A stretch of 64,000 nt of DNA from Neptunicoccus cionae (GTDB lineage Bacteria > Pseudomonadota > Alphaproteobacteria > Rhodobacterales > Rhodobacteraceae): contig NZ_PKOJ01000005.1 in assembly GCF_002860325.1 (NCBI RefSeq), positions 62,001 through 126,000 on the forward strand, written 5' to 3'. The notes below the pieces were generated by a model. That model did no database searches. It was given only the letters and a program-made list of their open reading frames with translations, and had not been told where the DNA came from. The translations under genes and the position numbers were made by a program. Position 1 is the first letter of the stretch. Each line of letters opens with the position of its first letter. Positions 17,520-25,782 of this stretch are shown here, piece by piece.

Positions 17520-18894
17520 GGGTTGCGGCCTCCTTGCCTGCGATACGTCCGAAAACGGTGCCGATGGTCATGCCAAAACCGGCGAGATACCCCTGACCGA
17601 GGATCGAGCCGGCCATGGTTTCGCCCGCCGCCCAAAGATTACTGACCAGCCGGTCGCCGATGGAACATTGCGCGTTTTCGTCCACCTTCAGCCCGAGATA
17701 GGTAAAGGTGACGCCGGTGCGGAGTGAATAGCCGTAGAACGGCGGCTCTGTTATGGGTCGCGCCCAGTTGGTCTTGGGCGGGGTGATTCCGCTGGTCGCC
17801 ACACCGTCAAGTTCGGTCGGGTGGAAGCCGCTTTGTTCGCCGCAGGCGGCATTGAATTCGGCCACTGTCTTGTCCAGCGCATCAGCCGGCAGGCCCATCT
17901 TTTTGGCCAGTTCTGCCAGCGTATCGGCTTTGATTGGCGGGAAAACCGAAGGCATGAACAGGTTCAGCGATTTAGCGTCAATGATGACATAACCGACCTG
18001 ATCCGGCTGCGCGGCCACCAGACGGCCCCAGATGGCATAGCGTTTGGGCCAGACGTCTTCGCCCTCGTCATAAAATCGCTGCGCGTCCTTGTTTACGACG
18101 ATGGAGAAGGGCACACAATCGAGCCGCGTTACGATCCCGCCGTCGAACTTTGGCGCGCGCCCGTCGATGGCGACGGCGTGGCATTGTGTGGGGTCGCCCA
18201 CCTGTGCGATGCCTTGGTCCAGCAGATCCGCCAGTACTACGCCGCGATTGTAGGGCGTGCCACGAATAAGGAAATTCTTCGCCGCTGGCCCCCATGCGCG
18301 CGCCAGCCAGTCGGTATCGGCCTGAAAGCCGCCGGAAGCGACAACAACGGATTTGGGCGAAAGGCTCTTTGCCTTGCCCTCGTGGGTATAATCCACCCGC
18401 GCCACCCGGTCGCCGTCAAGTTCCAGATGGGTTACGGCAGCTTCGTAAAGCACGTCCACCCCCAACTGTTCAGCGGTGCGGTAATAGGCGTTCACAAGGC
18501 TTTTGCCGCCACCGCGGAAGAAGGCATTGGTACGTGCAAGCGACAAGGTGCCAGAGAGCGAGGGCTGGAACCGCACGCCATGTTCTTCCATCCACGGCAG
18601 ACATTCCTCGGACGTGCGGATAGCGAGGCGCGCGAGCTGTTCGTCGGTCTTGCCGCCCGTCACTTTCATCAGATCGGCGAGGTATTCATCTTCGGTGTAG
18701 CTTTCCACCAAAGGGCCTAGCGGGCCATGATGCATACAGCGGAAGTTGCGTGTATGGCGGGAATTGCCACCCCGATAAGGTTTCGGTGCGGTCTCTAGGA
18801 TCAGCACACGGGCGCCTTTTTCGGCGGCGGTGATCGCTGCACAAAGCGCGGCATTTCCACCGCCGATGACAACAATATCGGGCGTGTCGGTCAC
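17509..18894 (-). CDS. tcuA: FAD-dependent tricarballylate dehydrogenase TcuA
   Basis: A 461-residue flavoprotein of the fumarate reductase/succinate dehydrogenase family. The dinucleotide-binding site is DIVVIGGGNAALCAAITAAE at residues 4-23, followed by the family arginine region RGGNSRHTRNFR (about 40-52) and the C-terminal FAD segment MAGSILGQGYLAGFGM. TcuA oxidises tricarballylate to cis-aconitate, which enters the TCA cycle. The partner tcuB follows with an 11-base overlap and gntR precedes with a 4-base overlap. The nearby TTT transporter and PrpF-like isomerase strengthen the tricarballylate/aconitate reading; a related dicarboxylate or tricarboxylate cannot be excluded. Confidence 0.9.
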   Translation of the reverse strand: MTDTPDIVVIGGGNAALCAAITAAEKGARVLILETAPKPYRGGNSRHTRNFRCMHHGPLGPLVESYTEDEYLADLMKVTGGKTDEQLARLAIRTSEECLPWMEEHGVRFQPSLSGTLSLARTNAFFRGGGKSLVNAYYRTAEQLGVDVLYEAAVTHLELDGDRVARVDYTHEGKAKSLSPKSVVVASGGFQADTDWLARAWGPAAKNFLIRGTPYNRGVVLADLLDQGIAQVGDPTQCHAVAIDGRAPKFDGGIVTRLDCVPFSIVVNKDAQRFYDEGEDVWPKRYAIWGRLVAAQPDQVGYVIIDAKSLNLFMPSVFPPIKADTLAELAKKMGLPADALDKTVAEFNAACGEQSGFHPTELDGVATSGITPPKTNWARPITEPPFYGYSLRTGVTFTYLGLKVDENAQCSIGDRLVSNLWAAGETMAGSILGQGYLAGFGMTIGTVFGRIAGKEAATHAN

Positions 18895-19571
18895 AACAGG
18901 TCTCCGTCATAGGTTTCGGTACGGGATGGTTGCGCGCGCAAGGCACGGACCCGCACCCGTTGAGCCGCTTCGATATGCGCCCGCATGGCCGCCTCGGCGA
19001 GGGCCGCATCGCGGGCCTTGATCGCGTCAAGAATGCCAAAGTGTTCTTCCACCGCCAGTTCGGCGCGGGCTGGGTCGGTCAGTGTCGTCGGCCCAAGGAT
19101 CATCAGCGTCTTTTGCAGTGTATGGATTGATCGGGTCAGAAAGCGGTTCTTGGCTGCGTCCAGCAGGGCAGCATGGAACTGACGGTTAAGGGTAAAAGCC
19201 TCGGGCGCATTGCCCAAAGTAGCGAGGGACTGGTTCATGTCCTGCAATTCTTCGATTTCAATGTCCGAGGCAGCACGGGCAGCCAGCCGTGCGGCGGTGC
19301 CCTCCAGCACGGCACGCATTTCGTAAAGTTCCATCACCTCGGCATAATCCAGCGCGCGGATGCTCGCCCCCTGACGTGGAATATGGGCAACGACCCCATC
19401 CGCCTCTAGCTGGCGGATCGCCTCGCGCACAGGGGTGCGGGAGACGCCCAGACGTTCGGCCAGTTCTGTCTCAAGCAGCCTGTCACCCGGATTCAAACGT
19501 CCGGCGCGAAGCTCTTCCATCAGGCGTGCATAGACGGAGTTGCCCTGCGGTGTACGGTTTTCGTCACTCAT
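18891..19571 (-). CDS. GntR family regulator, FadR/FCD type, of the tcu genes
   Basis: A 226-residue regulator: winged helix at about residues 10-70 (LNPGDRLLETELAERLGVS, RTPVREAIRQLEADGVVAHI) and an all-helical FCD effector domain to about 215. The ATG at 19571 has GGGAGAG at proper spacing; a slightly longer start at 19601 lacks support. FCD regulators commonly bind carboxylic acids with a metal ion. In Salmonella the tcu genes are controlled by a LysR protein (TcuR), so a GntR here is a different solution. It overlaps tcuA by ATGA. The operator in the divergent promoter region is described separately. Confidence 0.92.
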   Translation of the reverse strand: MSDENRTPQGNSVYARLMEELRAGRLNPGDRLLETELAERLGVSRTPVREAIRQLEADGVVAHIPRQGASIRALDYAEVMELYEMRAVLEGTAARLAARAASDIEIEELQDMNQSLATLGNAPEAFTLNRQFHAALLDAAKNRFLTRSIHTLQKTLMILGPTTLTDPARAELAVEEHFGILDAIKARDAALAEAAMRAHIEAAQRVRVRALRAQPSRTETYDGDLL

Positions 19572-19589
19572 GAAATGTCTCTCCCAGCC

Positions 19590-19623
19590 TATTGCATACA
19601 TTTGGATACAAGAGTATGCAATA
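19590..19623. promoter_or_regulatory. FCD-GntR operator between gntR-tcuAB and the AbrB-like gene
   Basis: TATTGCATAC (19590-19599) and GTATGCAATA (19614-19623) form a perfect 10-bp inverted repeat. The 14-base centre holds TTGGATACAA, a near-palindrome resembling the TTGTATACAA type of GntR/FCD site, so the region can be read as overlapping operators. It starts 18 bp upstream of the gntR start and ends 26 bp before the divergent AbrB-like start, a fit for dual control. Confidence 0.7.
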
Positions 19624-19649
19624 ATGAGTCAAGACCGGAAGGACAGGTA

Positions 19650-20708
19650 ATGTTGGCCTCTCTAGATTTCTCGCAAGCAAGCCGCCGTCGCGCGTTGACC
19701 CTGATCCTCGCCAGTGCAGGTACGGGGCTGTTCTGGTGGCTCGGACTGCCGCTTCCATTCCTTTTCGGCCCCATGGCGGCCTGTCTTGTTGCGGCACTGT
19801 CCCATGTGCCGATCAAAGGTTTCGGGCAGGTCTCGGTCGCGGCACGTACGATCCTTGGCGTGGCGGTCGGGGCCTCGATAACGCCTGCACTTTTCCACCA
19901 ACTCCCCCAGATGGCGCTGTCCGTGGCGCTGGTGCCGGTATTTATCGCGCTGATCGGGCTAATCGGGGTGCCGTTTTTTCGGCATGTCTGGGGGTTCGAC
20001 GTGCCGACGGCCTTTTACGCCGCGATGCCGGGTGGCTTGCAGGATATGGTGATCTTTGGCGCAGAAGCAGGGGGCGACCCGCGTGCGCTGTCGCTGATCC
20101 ATGCCACACGGGTGCTGATTATCGTCACCCTTGCGCCTGCTTTTCTGACGCTGGCCTACGGGGCAGGGCTGACCAATCCCATCGGTGCGCCAATGGTCGA
20201 ATTACCGCCGGGTGAGATGGTCCTGATGGTCGCCGCAGCCCTGATCGGCTGGAAAGGGGGGGAGCGGATCGGCCTGTTCGGTGCGTCCATCCTTGGCCCC
20301 ATGATTGTCACTGCTGTGCTGTCGCTGTCCGGTCTGATCCACACCCGTCCACCGGCCGAAGCCATCCTTGCTGCACAGTTCTTTATCGGCTGCGGGATCG
20401 GCGTACATTTTCTGGGAGTAACATGGGGCGAGCTGACTAGGGTGGTGCTGGCGGGTATCGCCTATGTGCTGGTGCTGGCAATTCTGGCCGCAGGTTTCAC
20501 GGCGTTTGTCACTGCTGCGGGATTGGGTGAACCGGTCGAGGCCTTCCTTGCCTTTGCGCCGGGCGGGCAGGCCGAAATGACGGTTCTGGCCATTGTAACC
20601 GGCGCTGATCTGGGTTTTGTCATTACCCACCATTTGACCCGCATCGTGCTGGTCATCGTCGGCGCGCCACTGGTTGCGAGCTTTATTGCCCGTAGACGGA
20701 AGGGTTGA
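19650..20708 (+). CDS. AbrB family membrane transporter
   Basis: A 352-residue integral membrane protein of the AbrB/ammonia-monooxygenase-like family (PF05145), often misnamed a transcription regulator. It has about nine hydrophobic segments and an internal duplication visible as two related stretches: FDVPTAFYAAMPGGLQDMVI in the first half and AFLAFAPGGQAEMTVLAI in the second. Family members are probable carboxylate transporters, but few are characterised. The ATG at 19650 is preceded by GGACAGG. It is divergent from gntR-tcuAB across the operator, so it may be an additional uptake or export route for the same acids. Its 3' end overlaps the convergent dehydrogenase gene by 26 bp. Confidence 0.85.
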   Translation: MLASLDFSQASRRRALTLILASAGTGLFWWLGLPLPFLFGPMAACLVAALSHVPIKGFGQVSVAARTILGVAVGASITPALFHQLPQMALSVALVPVFIALIGLIGVPFFRHVWGFDVPTAFYAAMPGGLQDMVIFGAEAGGDPRALSLIHATRVLIIVTLAPAFLTLAYGAGLTNPIGAPMVELPPGEMVLMVAAALIGWKGGERIGLFGASILGPMIVTAVLSLSGLIHTRPPAEAILAAQFFIGCGIGVHFLGVTWGELTRVVLAGIAYVLVLAILAAGFTAFVTAAGLGEPVEAFLAFAPGGQAEMTVLAIVTGADLGFVITHHLTRIVLVIVGAPLVASFIARRRKG

Positions 20709-21657
20709 TCATGTGGATCGGCGCACCGTCCGCGTAGGCGTTTACCTGTGCAAAGATGTCAGCGAACTGCTTGTCGAATTCGTCTTCGGTTACAAAGCCG
20801 ATATGGGGCGTTGCGATCAGTTTGGGGTGCGACAGCAGCGGATCAGACGGGTCGGTCAACGGCTCTGCGTCAAAAACATCCACCGCTGCCCCACCCAATT
20901 GGCCGGTGTTGAGCGCTTGCAACAAAGCACCCTCGGCAATCAGTCCGGCGCGCGAGGTGTTCACAAGGACCGATCGGGGTGGCATGGCGTTAAGGTCTTC
21001 CGCAGTGACGCTGCCCCGAGTCTCTGGCGTCAGCCGCAGATGCAGCGAAACCACGTCGCATGACCCGAAAAACGCCGCACGGCTTTCGGCAACAGTCTCG
21101 CCGTCGGCTTGTGCCCGCGCGCGCCCCGCATCGGAACTCCACCAGATGACCTCCATCCCGAAGGCGCGGGCGTAGTCAGCTACAACACGTCCGATGCGCC
21201 CATAGCCGTAAAGCCCCAGCCGCCGCCCGCGCAAGCTGCGCCCGACGCCCATTTGCCAGTTGCCCGCCTTGGCGCTGGCCATTTGCTGCGGCAGTTGCCG
21301 CATGGCCGAAAGGATCAGCGCGAACGTCAGCTCTGCCGCTGCATGGTTTGCCCCGTCTGCGCCTTTGTTGGAACAGAGCAGCACGCCCTGATCGGTGCAG
21401 GCCGCGACATCCACATGGGGATAGGCACCGCGTTGCGAAATCAGACGCAGGTTCGGCAGCCGTTCGAGTAACCCGCGCGTAACCTTGGTGCGTTCGCGAA
21501 ACAGCACCACGCAATCGGCATCCTGCAAGCGGTCGGCGAGGATGGCTTCGTCGGGCTGATGGTCCGTCCAGACAGTCACATCGTGACCTGCCAGCAGATC
21601 AAAACACGGCAGCCCGCGCAGGGTGTCGAACCAGTCGTCGAGAATATGGACTTTCAT
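20683..21657 (-). CDS. D-2-hydroxyacid dehydrogenase family protein
   Basis: A 324-residue NAD(P)-dependent D-isomer-specific 2-hydroxyacid dehydrogenase. The cofactor motif is G-Y-G-R-I-G at 151-156; the catalytic arginine lies in NTSRAGLIAEG and the histidine in ATPHIGFVTEDEF near the C-terminus. The family interconverts 2-oxoacids and D-2-hydroxyacids in the cytosol. It follows the usp gene by 109 bp on the same strand as the TTT-prpF-usp operon and could be its last gene. Substrate is not evident; a role in processing tricarboxylate breakdown products is possible but unproven. Confidence 0.88.
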   Translation of the reverse strand: MKVHILDDWFDTLRGLPCFDLLAGHDVTVWTDHQPDEAILADRLQDADCVVLFRERTKVTRGLLERLPNLRLISQRGAYPHVDVAACTDQGVLLCSNKGADGANHAAAELTFALILSAMRQLPQQMASAKAGNWQMGVGRSLRGRRLGLYGYGRIGRVVADYARAFGMEVIWWSSDAGRARAQADGETVAESRAAFFGSCDVVSLHLRLTPETRGSVTAEDLNAMPPRSVLVNTSRAGLIAEGALLQALNTGQLGGAAVDVFDAEPLTDPSDPLLSHPKLIATPHIGFVTEDEFDKQFADIFAQVNAYADGAPIHMINPSVYGQ

Positions 21658-21766
21658 TGCAGTACCCTATGGTAAAATTCGTTAACCGCTTTGCCGATCT
21701 GTTCGTGCGGGAAGAACAGGTCAGGGTGCGCGGTATCACATCTTTGGCAGGTGGTCGCCATTTCAT

Positions 21767-22582
21767 TCAGTGGGACAACAGTACAGGAATCCTGATCTTA
21801 TCCAGCACTTCGCCGGTCACCCCGCCAAGAAAATCTTCGCGGAACTTGGAATGCTCATAAGCACCGAGGACCAGCAGTGAAGGATCATTGCGTTCGCAAT
21901 AAGACAGCAGTGTCTGCGCCACAGAATGGGTGGCGGGGAAGTTTTCATGCACCGCTTCGACGCCGTGGCGGTCAAGATGAGTCATTAGATCGCTGATCGG
22001 TCGTGTTGTCCGTTTCCCGACCGTCAGAACACTGACCCGGCCTTCGGCTTCAAGCAGCCGCAGGCTGTCGGACAGCGCCCGCGCGGCGGCGCGCCCGCCG
22101 TCCCAAGCCAATGCTGCGTGACTGTGTTGCGCGCCCGCATCATAACCCGCCGGAACTACGATCACCGGACGCCCGGATTGTAACGCAATGCGATCCGGGT
22201 GGTGGGTCACATGGGCGTCATCGGTTTCGGCGCGGGCGCCGACGATCAGCATGTCATAGTAGCGCGCGCCTTCTGACAGCAATGTGTCAACACGGCCTGT
22301 CTCGTCGCGAAAATCCAACGCGTCACCCAGGCCAAGCGCGGGGCGCAGGTCTTCGAACTGGCGTGTGACCTCGGCCACGATTTCGCTGTTGGCATCCGCC
22401 AGCAACTTTCGGGCCTCTTCGGGGATCCAGCGCGAGCGGCGGTCAATCACTTCGTGTGCGGCATGGGCGAGGACCGCAGTCACATGGGCCCCGCGCCGAT
22501 TGGCCAGTGACGCGGCATAACGCAGCGCTGCGATGGAGGCATCGGAACCGTTAAAGGCGACAAGCAGGTTCATCACAGGCAT
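21767..22582 (-). CDS. Tandem-domain universal stress protein (TTT-associated)
   Basis: A 271-residue protein with two Usp folds. The first starts LLVAFNGSDASIAALRYAAS; the second ends with VLGAYEHSKFREDFLGGVT, the G-x2-G-x9-G(S/T)-like ATP-binding loop variant, then IRIPVLLSH. The ATG at 22582 lies 8 nt after GGGAGG and 2 bp from the PrpF-like stop. In Halomonas, the Usp protein TeaD binds ATP and modulates the TRAP transporter TeaABC. By analogy this Usp may modulate the TTT transporter of its operon. A second, similar Usp gene at 37.4-38.2 kb is also attached to a TTT operon. Confidence 0.88.
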   Translation of the reverse strand: MPVMNLLVAFNGSDASIAALRYAASLANRRGAHVTAVLAHAAHEVIDRRSRWIPEEARKLLADANSEIVAEVTRQFEDLRPALGLGDALDFRDETGRVDTLLSEGARYYDMLIVGARAETDDAHVTHHPDRIALQSGRPVIVVPAGYDAGAQHSHAALAWDGGRAAARALSDSLRLLEAEGRVSVLTVGKRTTRPISDLMTHLDRHGVEAVHENFPATHSVAQTLLSYCERNDPSLLVLGAYEHSKFREDFLGGVTGEVLDKIRIPVLLSH

Positions 22583-22583
22583 A

Positions 22584-23672
22584 TCAGTGACCCTCCCAAA
22601 TACGCGAGGGGATAAAGACACAGCCATCCGCCAGCTTGCGCGCCGTCCGCACCAGCCCCGCAGAGTTCAGCGCGAACCCTTTCGAAGTGTCGTAATCCAC
22701 CAGCACGTCAATCGAACCAGAGGCGTGTTCAAGCACCACTTCGGCAGGGCTTTGGGTGGGGCGTTCGAGCAGACCATCCGCCACACTACCGGGTGTCAGC
22801 GCGCAGGATGCAAGGCACTGCGCACCAGTCACGGCCATGGAAGGATGCGTGTTCCACGGCATGAAATAGCGGGTTGCGATGGTGCCACCGCCCTGTGCAG
22901 GGGCCAGCATGCCGAATTTTGGCGTGACGGATTTCATCACGTCGCCCATGCCCATGGCGGCACCGGCCTGAAGGCGAATTGCCTCCATTCGCGCAAAGAA
23001 ATCCGTGTTCGCGTCAAGTTCGGCAACGCTTTCATAACCGGTCAGGCCGAAGTCCGCGGCGCGGGCGATAACCATCGGCATGGCCACATCCATGCAGGTG
23101 ACTTCGATCCCGTCAAAGGTATCGCGGATGTTGCCAGTGGGTAAAAACGCCCCTGTTGAAGACCCGACAACCCCCATGAAGTTCAGCGCCACGGCAGCGC
23201 CAGCACCGGGCACGCCAGCGATCTCTGTGTTGCCGTCATAGGTCAACACACCGTTAGGGGTTTGCACTTTGGACAATACTTTTGCGCCTGTATTAACGGC
23301 GTGAATTTTCACCTCCGTTACATCGCCCGCAGGCTGGACAAGGCCCAATTCGATTGCTGCCGGACCAACGCCCGACAGGATATTTCCGCAGGTCGGTTTG
23401 AAATCGACCAGCCGATCCTCGACCGAGACTTGGGCAAAGAAATAGTCCACATCGGCCCAGTCATCGTCCGAAGGCGAGAGCATGGCCACCTTGGTGGTCA
23501 CCGCCGCGCCGCCGCCGATACCGTCAATGTTCAGCGGATGGCCGGAGCCGACAACGGCGAGCAGTACTTCGGCCAGAGTTTCACGATCCTCGGGCAGAAC
23601 CGCGCGATTGAAATATGGCCCACGCGAAGTGCCGCCGCGCATGAAGAGAAAGGGAATTGCTGTCTGTGTCAT
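22584..23672 (-). CDS. PrpF/GalD family isomerase (aconitate isomerase or 4-oxalomesaconate tautomerase-like)
   Basis: A 362-residue protein of the PrpF fold (two diaminopimelate-epimerase-like lobes). It starts MTQTAIPFLFMRGGTSRGPY, and carries Lys61 (in GGAAVTTKVAML) and Cys95 (in FKPTCGNILSG), corresponding to the catalytic pair of PrpF. Length is nearer to GalD (4-oxalomesaconate tautomerase, about 361) than to PrpF (about 390). The ATG at 23672 has AGGAG at 7 nt. Next to a TTT transporter and with tcuAB nearby, an isomerisation of aconitate (cis/trans) or a related unsaturated tricarboxylate is likely. Aromatic 4-oxalomesaconate chemistry is the alternative, but no gallate pathway genes are visible. 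Confidence 0.85.
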   Translation of the reverse strand: MTQTAIPFLFMRGGTSRGPYFNRAVLPEDRETLAEVLLAVVGSGHPLNIDGIGGGAAVTTKVAMLSPSDDDWADVDYFFAQVSVEDRLVDFKPTCGNILSGVGPAAIELGLVQPAGDVTEVKIHAVNTGAKVLSKVQTPNGVLTYDGNTEIAGVPGAGAAVALNFMGVVGSSTGAFLPTGNIRDTFDGIEVTCMDVAMPMVIARAADFGLTGYESVAELDANTDFFARMEAIRLQAGAAMGMGDVMKSVTPKFGMLAPAQGGGTIATRYFMPWNTHPSMAVTGAQCLASCALTPGSVADGLLERPTQSPAEVVLEHASGSIDVLVDYDTSKGFALNSAGLVRTARKLADGCVFIPSRIWEGH

Positions 23673-23683
23673 TTCCATACTCC

Positions 23684-25714
23684 TCAGTTCAGTGGCCAAG
23701 GCAGATCGACTGCGCCCTGCAACAGACCGGGTGGGAAGTCGCGGTTGAGCGCACCGGCCATGACGCACATCAGCGCAATGCCACAGGCTGTCAGGATCAG
23801 GGTTTTTGGCCAATGGGCCTGCGCGCGGACCCGCAGGAAGCTGACCAGAAAGCCCAAGAGTGCGAGGATAAATCCGACGAAGTATGTGGCGACGATCAGA
23901 CCTACAAACCACGCCAGCGTGCTCCACAACCCGTAGGGCGCATCCGCGTCCTCGCCCGAGACTTCCTTGTCTGCAAAGATCGGGTCACTTTCGGGGCGCA
24001 GGATCATCTGAACCAGCAGGATCAGCAATGCGGTCAGCGCGATGCCCCCTACTACCAGCGGTACGATCTTGTCGGTCATATTGTAGTCGGGGATCAGCGA
24101 GGCGTTGACCAGCGCAGTTACGACATAGCCCATGATCAGCAGTAGAAAGACAAGCGGCGCGCGTTTGGAGCCGGATTGCACATCGCCTTCGGCCATGATC
24201 GATTTGGCCTGACGCAGACCCAGCACAACCGACACCACGGTGACGATCAACAGCACGATGACGATCGGGGAGAAAATATACTCCATCCCTTCCTCAAAGG
24301 ATTTCCGAAACCGGAAAGAGGCGATCTGGAAGGCTTGGTTCGAGAATTTCTCGACCGGATTGGACAGAACGAAGCCGATCAGGAAGGCAGGGCGCGACCA
24401 GTCGAAACGGCGCAGGAAGATACCGATGAGGCCGATCACGAACAGCGCAAGGATGTCTTCGAAGTTCTGGCCGGACTGGAACGCCGCGAAGGAGATCAGC
24501 ATGAAGAGGAACGGCGCAAGGTAGGTAAAGCGGATCGTGGTCAGCTTGGCGATGCCGCCCGAGGCCGCGATGCACAGCAGCGTGCCCACAACATTGGCCA
24601 GCGCCAGAAGCCAGACGATGGAATAGGTGATGTCGAGGTTGTCGCGCAGCATTGAGGGGCCGACTTCGATTTCGCCCGACCCGAGCAGGGCAATAGCCCC
24701 GATGAAGATCGCCATAGAGCCGGAACCGGGAATACCAAAGAGCAGGGTCGGAACCAGGCCGCCGCCCTCTTTCGCGTTGTTCGAGCTTTCCGGCCCGATC
24801 ACGCCGCGCACTTCGCCTTTGCCGAAGTTCGACTTGTCTTTCGTGGTTTGAACCGCGTGCCCGTAGGCGATCCAGTCAACGACTGACCCACCAAGGCCGG
24901 GTATGACGCCAACCACAACGCCGATCAACGAGCAGCGCACCGAAAGCCATTTGTTCGCAACCCAATCGCGCACACCTTCACCCCAGCCCGCGCCAAGCTT
25001 GGCTTCTTTTGAAATGGCACGGTCTTGACGCAGGAGCGATACGATCTCTGGCACGGCGAAGATGCCCAAGCCAACAATCACCAGTTTCAGCCCGTCAGTC
25101 AGGTATGGGATGTCATAGGTCGCCATCCGCAATGAGCCGCCCGCGTCGGCTTCGCCGATGGTGCCGATCAGCAGGCCAAGGCCCGCCGCAGCCAGTCCCT
25201 TGAGCGCGACGCGCCCTGCCAAAACCGCCACCATCGACAGGCCAAGGATCGAGATCATCAGCATCTCGGGCAGGCCGAAGGACAACACGATAGGCCGCGC
25301 CACGACGATAAACATTGTCAGGAAAGCCGCGCCGACCAGCCCGCCAAAAAGAGAGGAGGTGAACGCCGCAGAAAGCGCCCGCGCGGCTTGGCCCTTTTTG
25401 GCCATCGGAAAGCCGTCAAGCACCGTGGCCTGGCTGGCCGAGGAGCCGGGAATACCCATAAGAACGGAGGCAAATGTATCCGATGTCGGAACCACTGCGA
25501 CCATGCCGATCATCAGCGCCAGACCCAGCACCGGATCCATGCCGAACATAAAGGGCAAAAGCAGGGATAGTCCCGCGATCCCACCGAGGCCGGGAAAAAC
25601 CCCGACCGCTAAGCCCATAACCACGCCTAGCACCAGATATCCCAGGACCATAGGTTGCAGAATTAGAGCCCATGCCTGACCAAGCGCAGGCAGAGCGGTT
25701 GCGAGCAGATCCAT
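23684..25714 (-). CDS. tctA: TTT transporter permease, TctA-TctB fusion
   Basis: A 676-residue membrane protein. Residues about 1-510 are a normal TctA: early GVFPGLGGIAGLSLLLPFMF, the GIPGSSASQATVLDGFPMAKKGQA loop near 90, and VVGVIPGLGGSVVDWIAY near 270 with LLFGIPGSGSMAIFIGA. The C-terminal 150 residues contain four more hydrophobic segments with a TctB-like pattern (APLVFLLLIMGYVVTALVNA, KIVPLVVGGIALTALLILL). No separate tctB gene is present, so the small subunit appears fused to the C-terminus of TctA. Together with TctC it would import tricarboxylates. Gene order is tctC-hairpin-tctAB-prpF-usp. Confidence 0.9.
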   Translation of the reverse strand: MDLLATALPALGQAWALILQPMVLGYLVLGVVMGLAVGVFPGLGGIAGLSLLLPFMFGMDPVLGLALMIGMVAVVPTSDTFASVLMGIPGSSASQATVLDGFPMAKKGQAARALSAAFTSSLFGGLVGAAFLTMFIVVARPIVLSFGLPEMLMISILGLSMVAVLAGRVALKGLAAAGLGLLIGTIGEADAGGSLRMATYDIPYLTDGLKLVIVGLGIFAVPEIVSLLRQDRAISKEAKLGAGWGEGVRDWVANKWLSVRCSLIGVVVGVIPGLGGSVVDWIAYGHAVQTTKDKSNFGKGEVRGVIGPESSNNAKEGGGLVPTLLFGIPGSGSMAIFIGAIALLGSGEIEVGPSMLRDNLDITYSIVWLLALANVVGTLLCIAASGGIAKLTTIRFTYLAPFLFMLISFAAFQSGQNFEDILALFVIGLIGIFLRRFDWSRPAFLIGFVLSNPVEKFSNQAFQIASFRFRKSFEEGMEYIFSPIVIVLLIVTVVSVVLGLRQAKSIMAEGDVQSGSKRAPLVFLLLIMGYVVTALVNASLIPDYNMTDKIVPLVVGGIALTALLILLVQMILRPESDPIFADKEVSGEDADAPYGLWSTLAWFVGLIVATYFVGFILALLGFLVSFLRVRAQAHWPKTLILTACGIALMCVMAGALNRDFPPGLLQGAVDLPWPLN

Positions 25715-25747
25715 CGCACCGACCTCAAAATGTTAGATTAAAGGGAA

Positions 25748-25769
25748 GGCCCCGGGATTGCCCGGGGCC
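25748..25769 (-). terminator. Intercistronic hairpin between tctC and tctAB
   Basis: GGCCCCGGG (25748-25756) pairs perfectly with CCCGGGGCC (25761-25769) around ATTG, 13 bp downstream of the tctC stop. On the minus strand a short pyrimidine run (TTCCCTTTA) follows. Likely a partial terminator setting binding protein above permease. Confidence 0.75.
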
Positions 25770-25782
25770 GGGAGGGTTCCGC

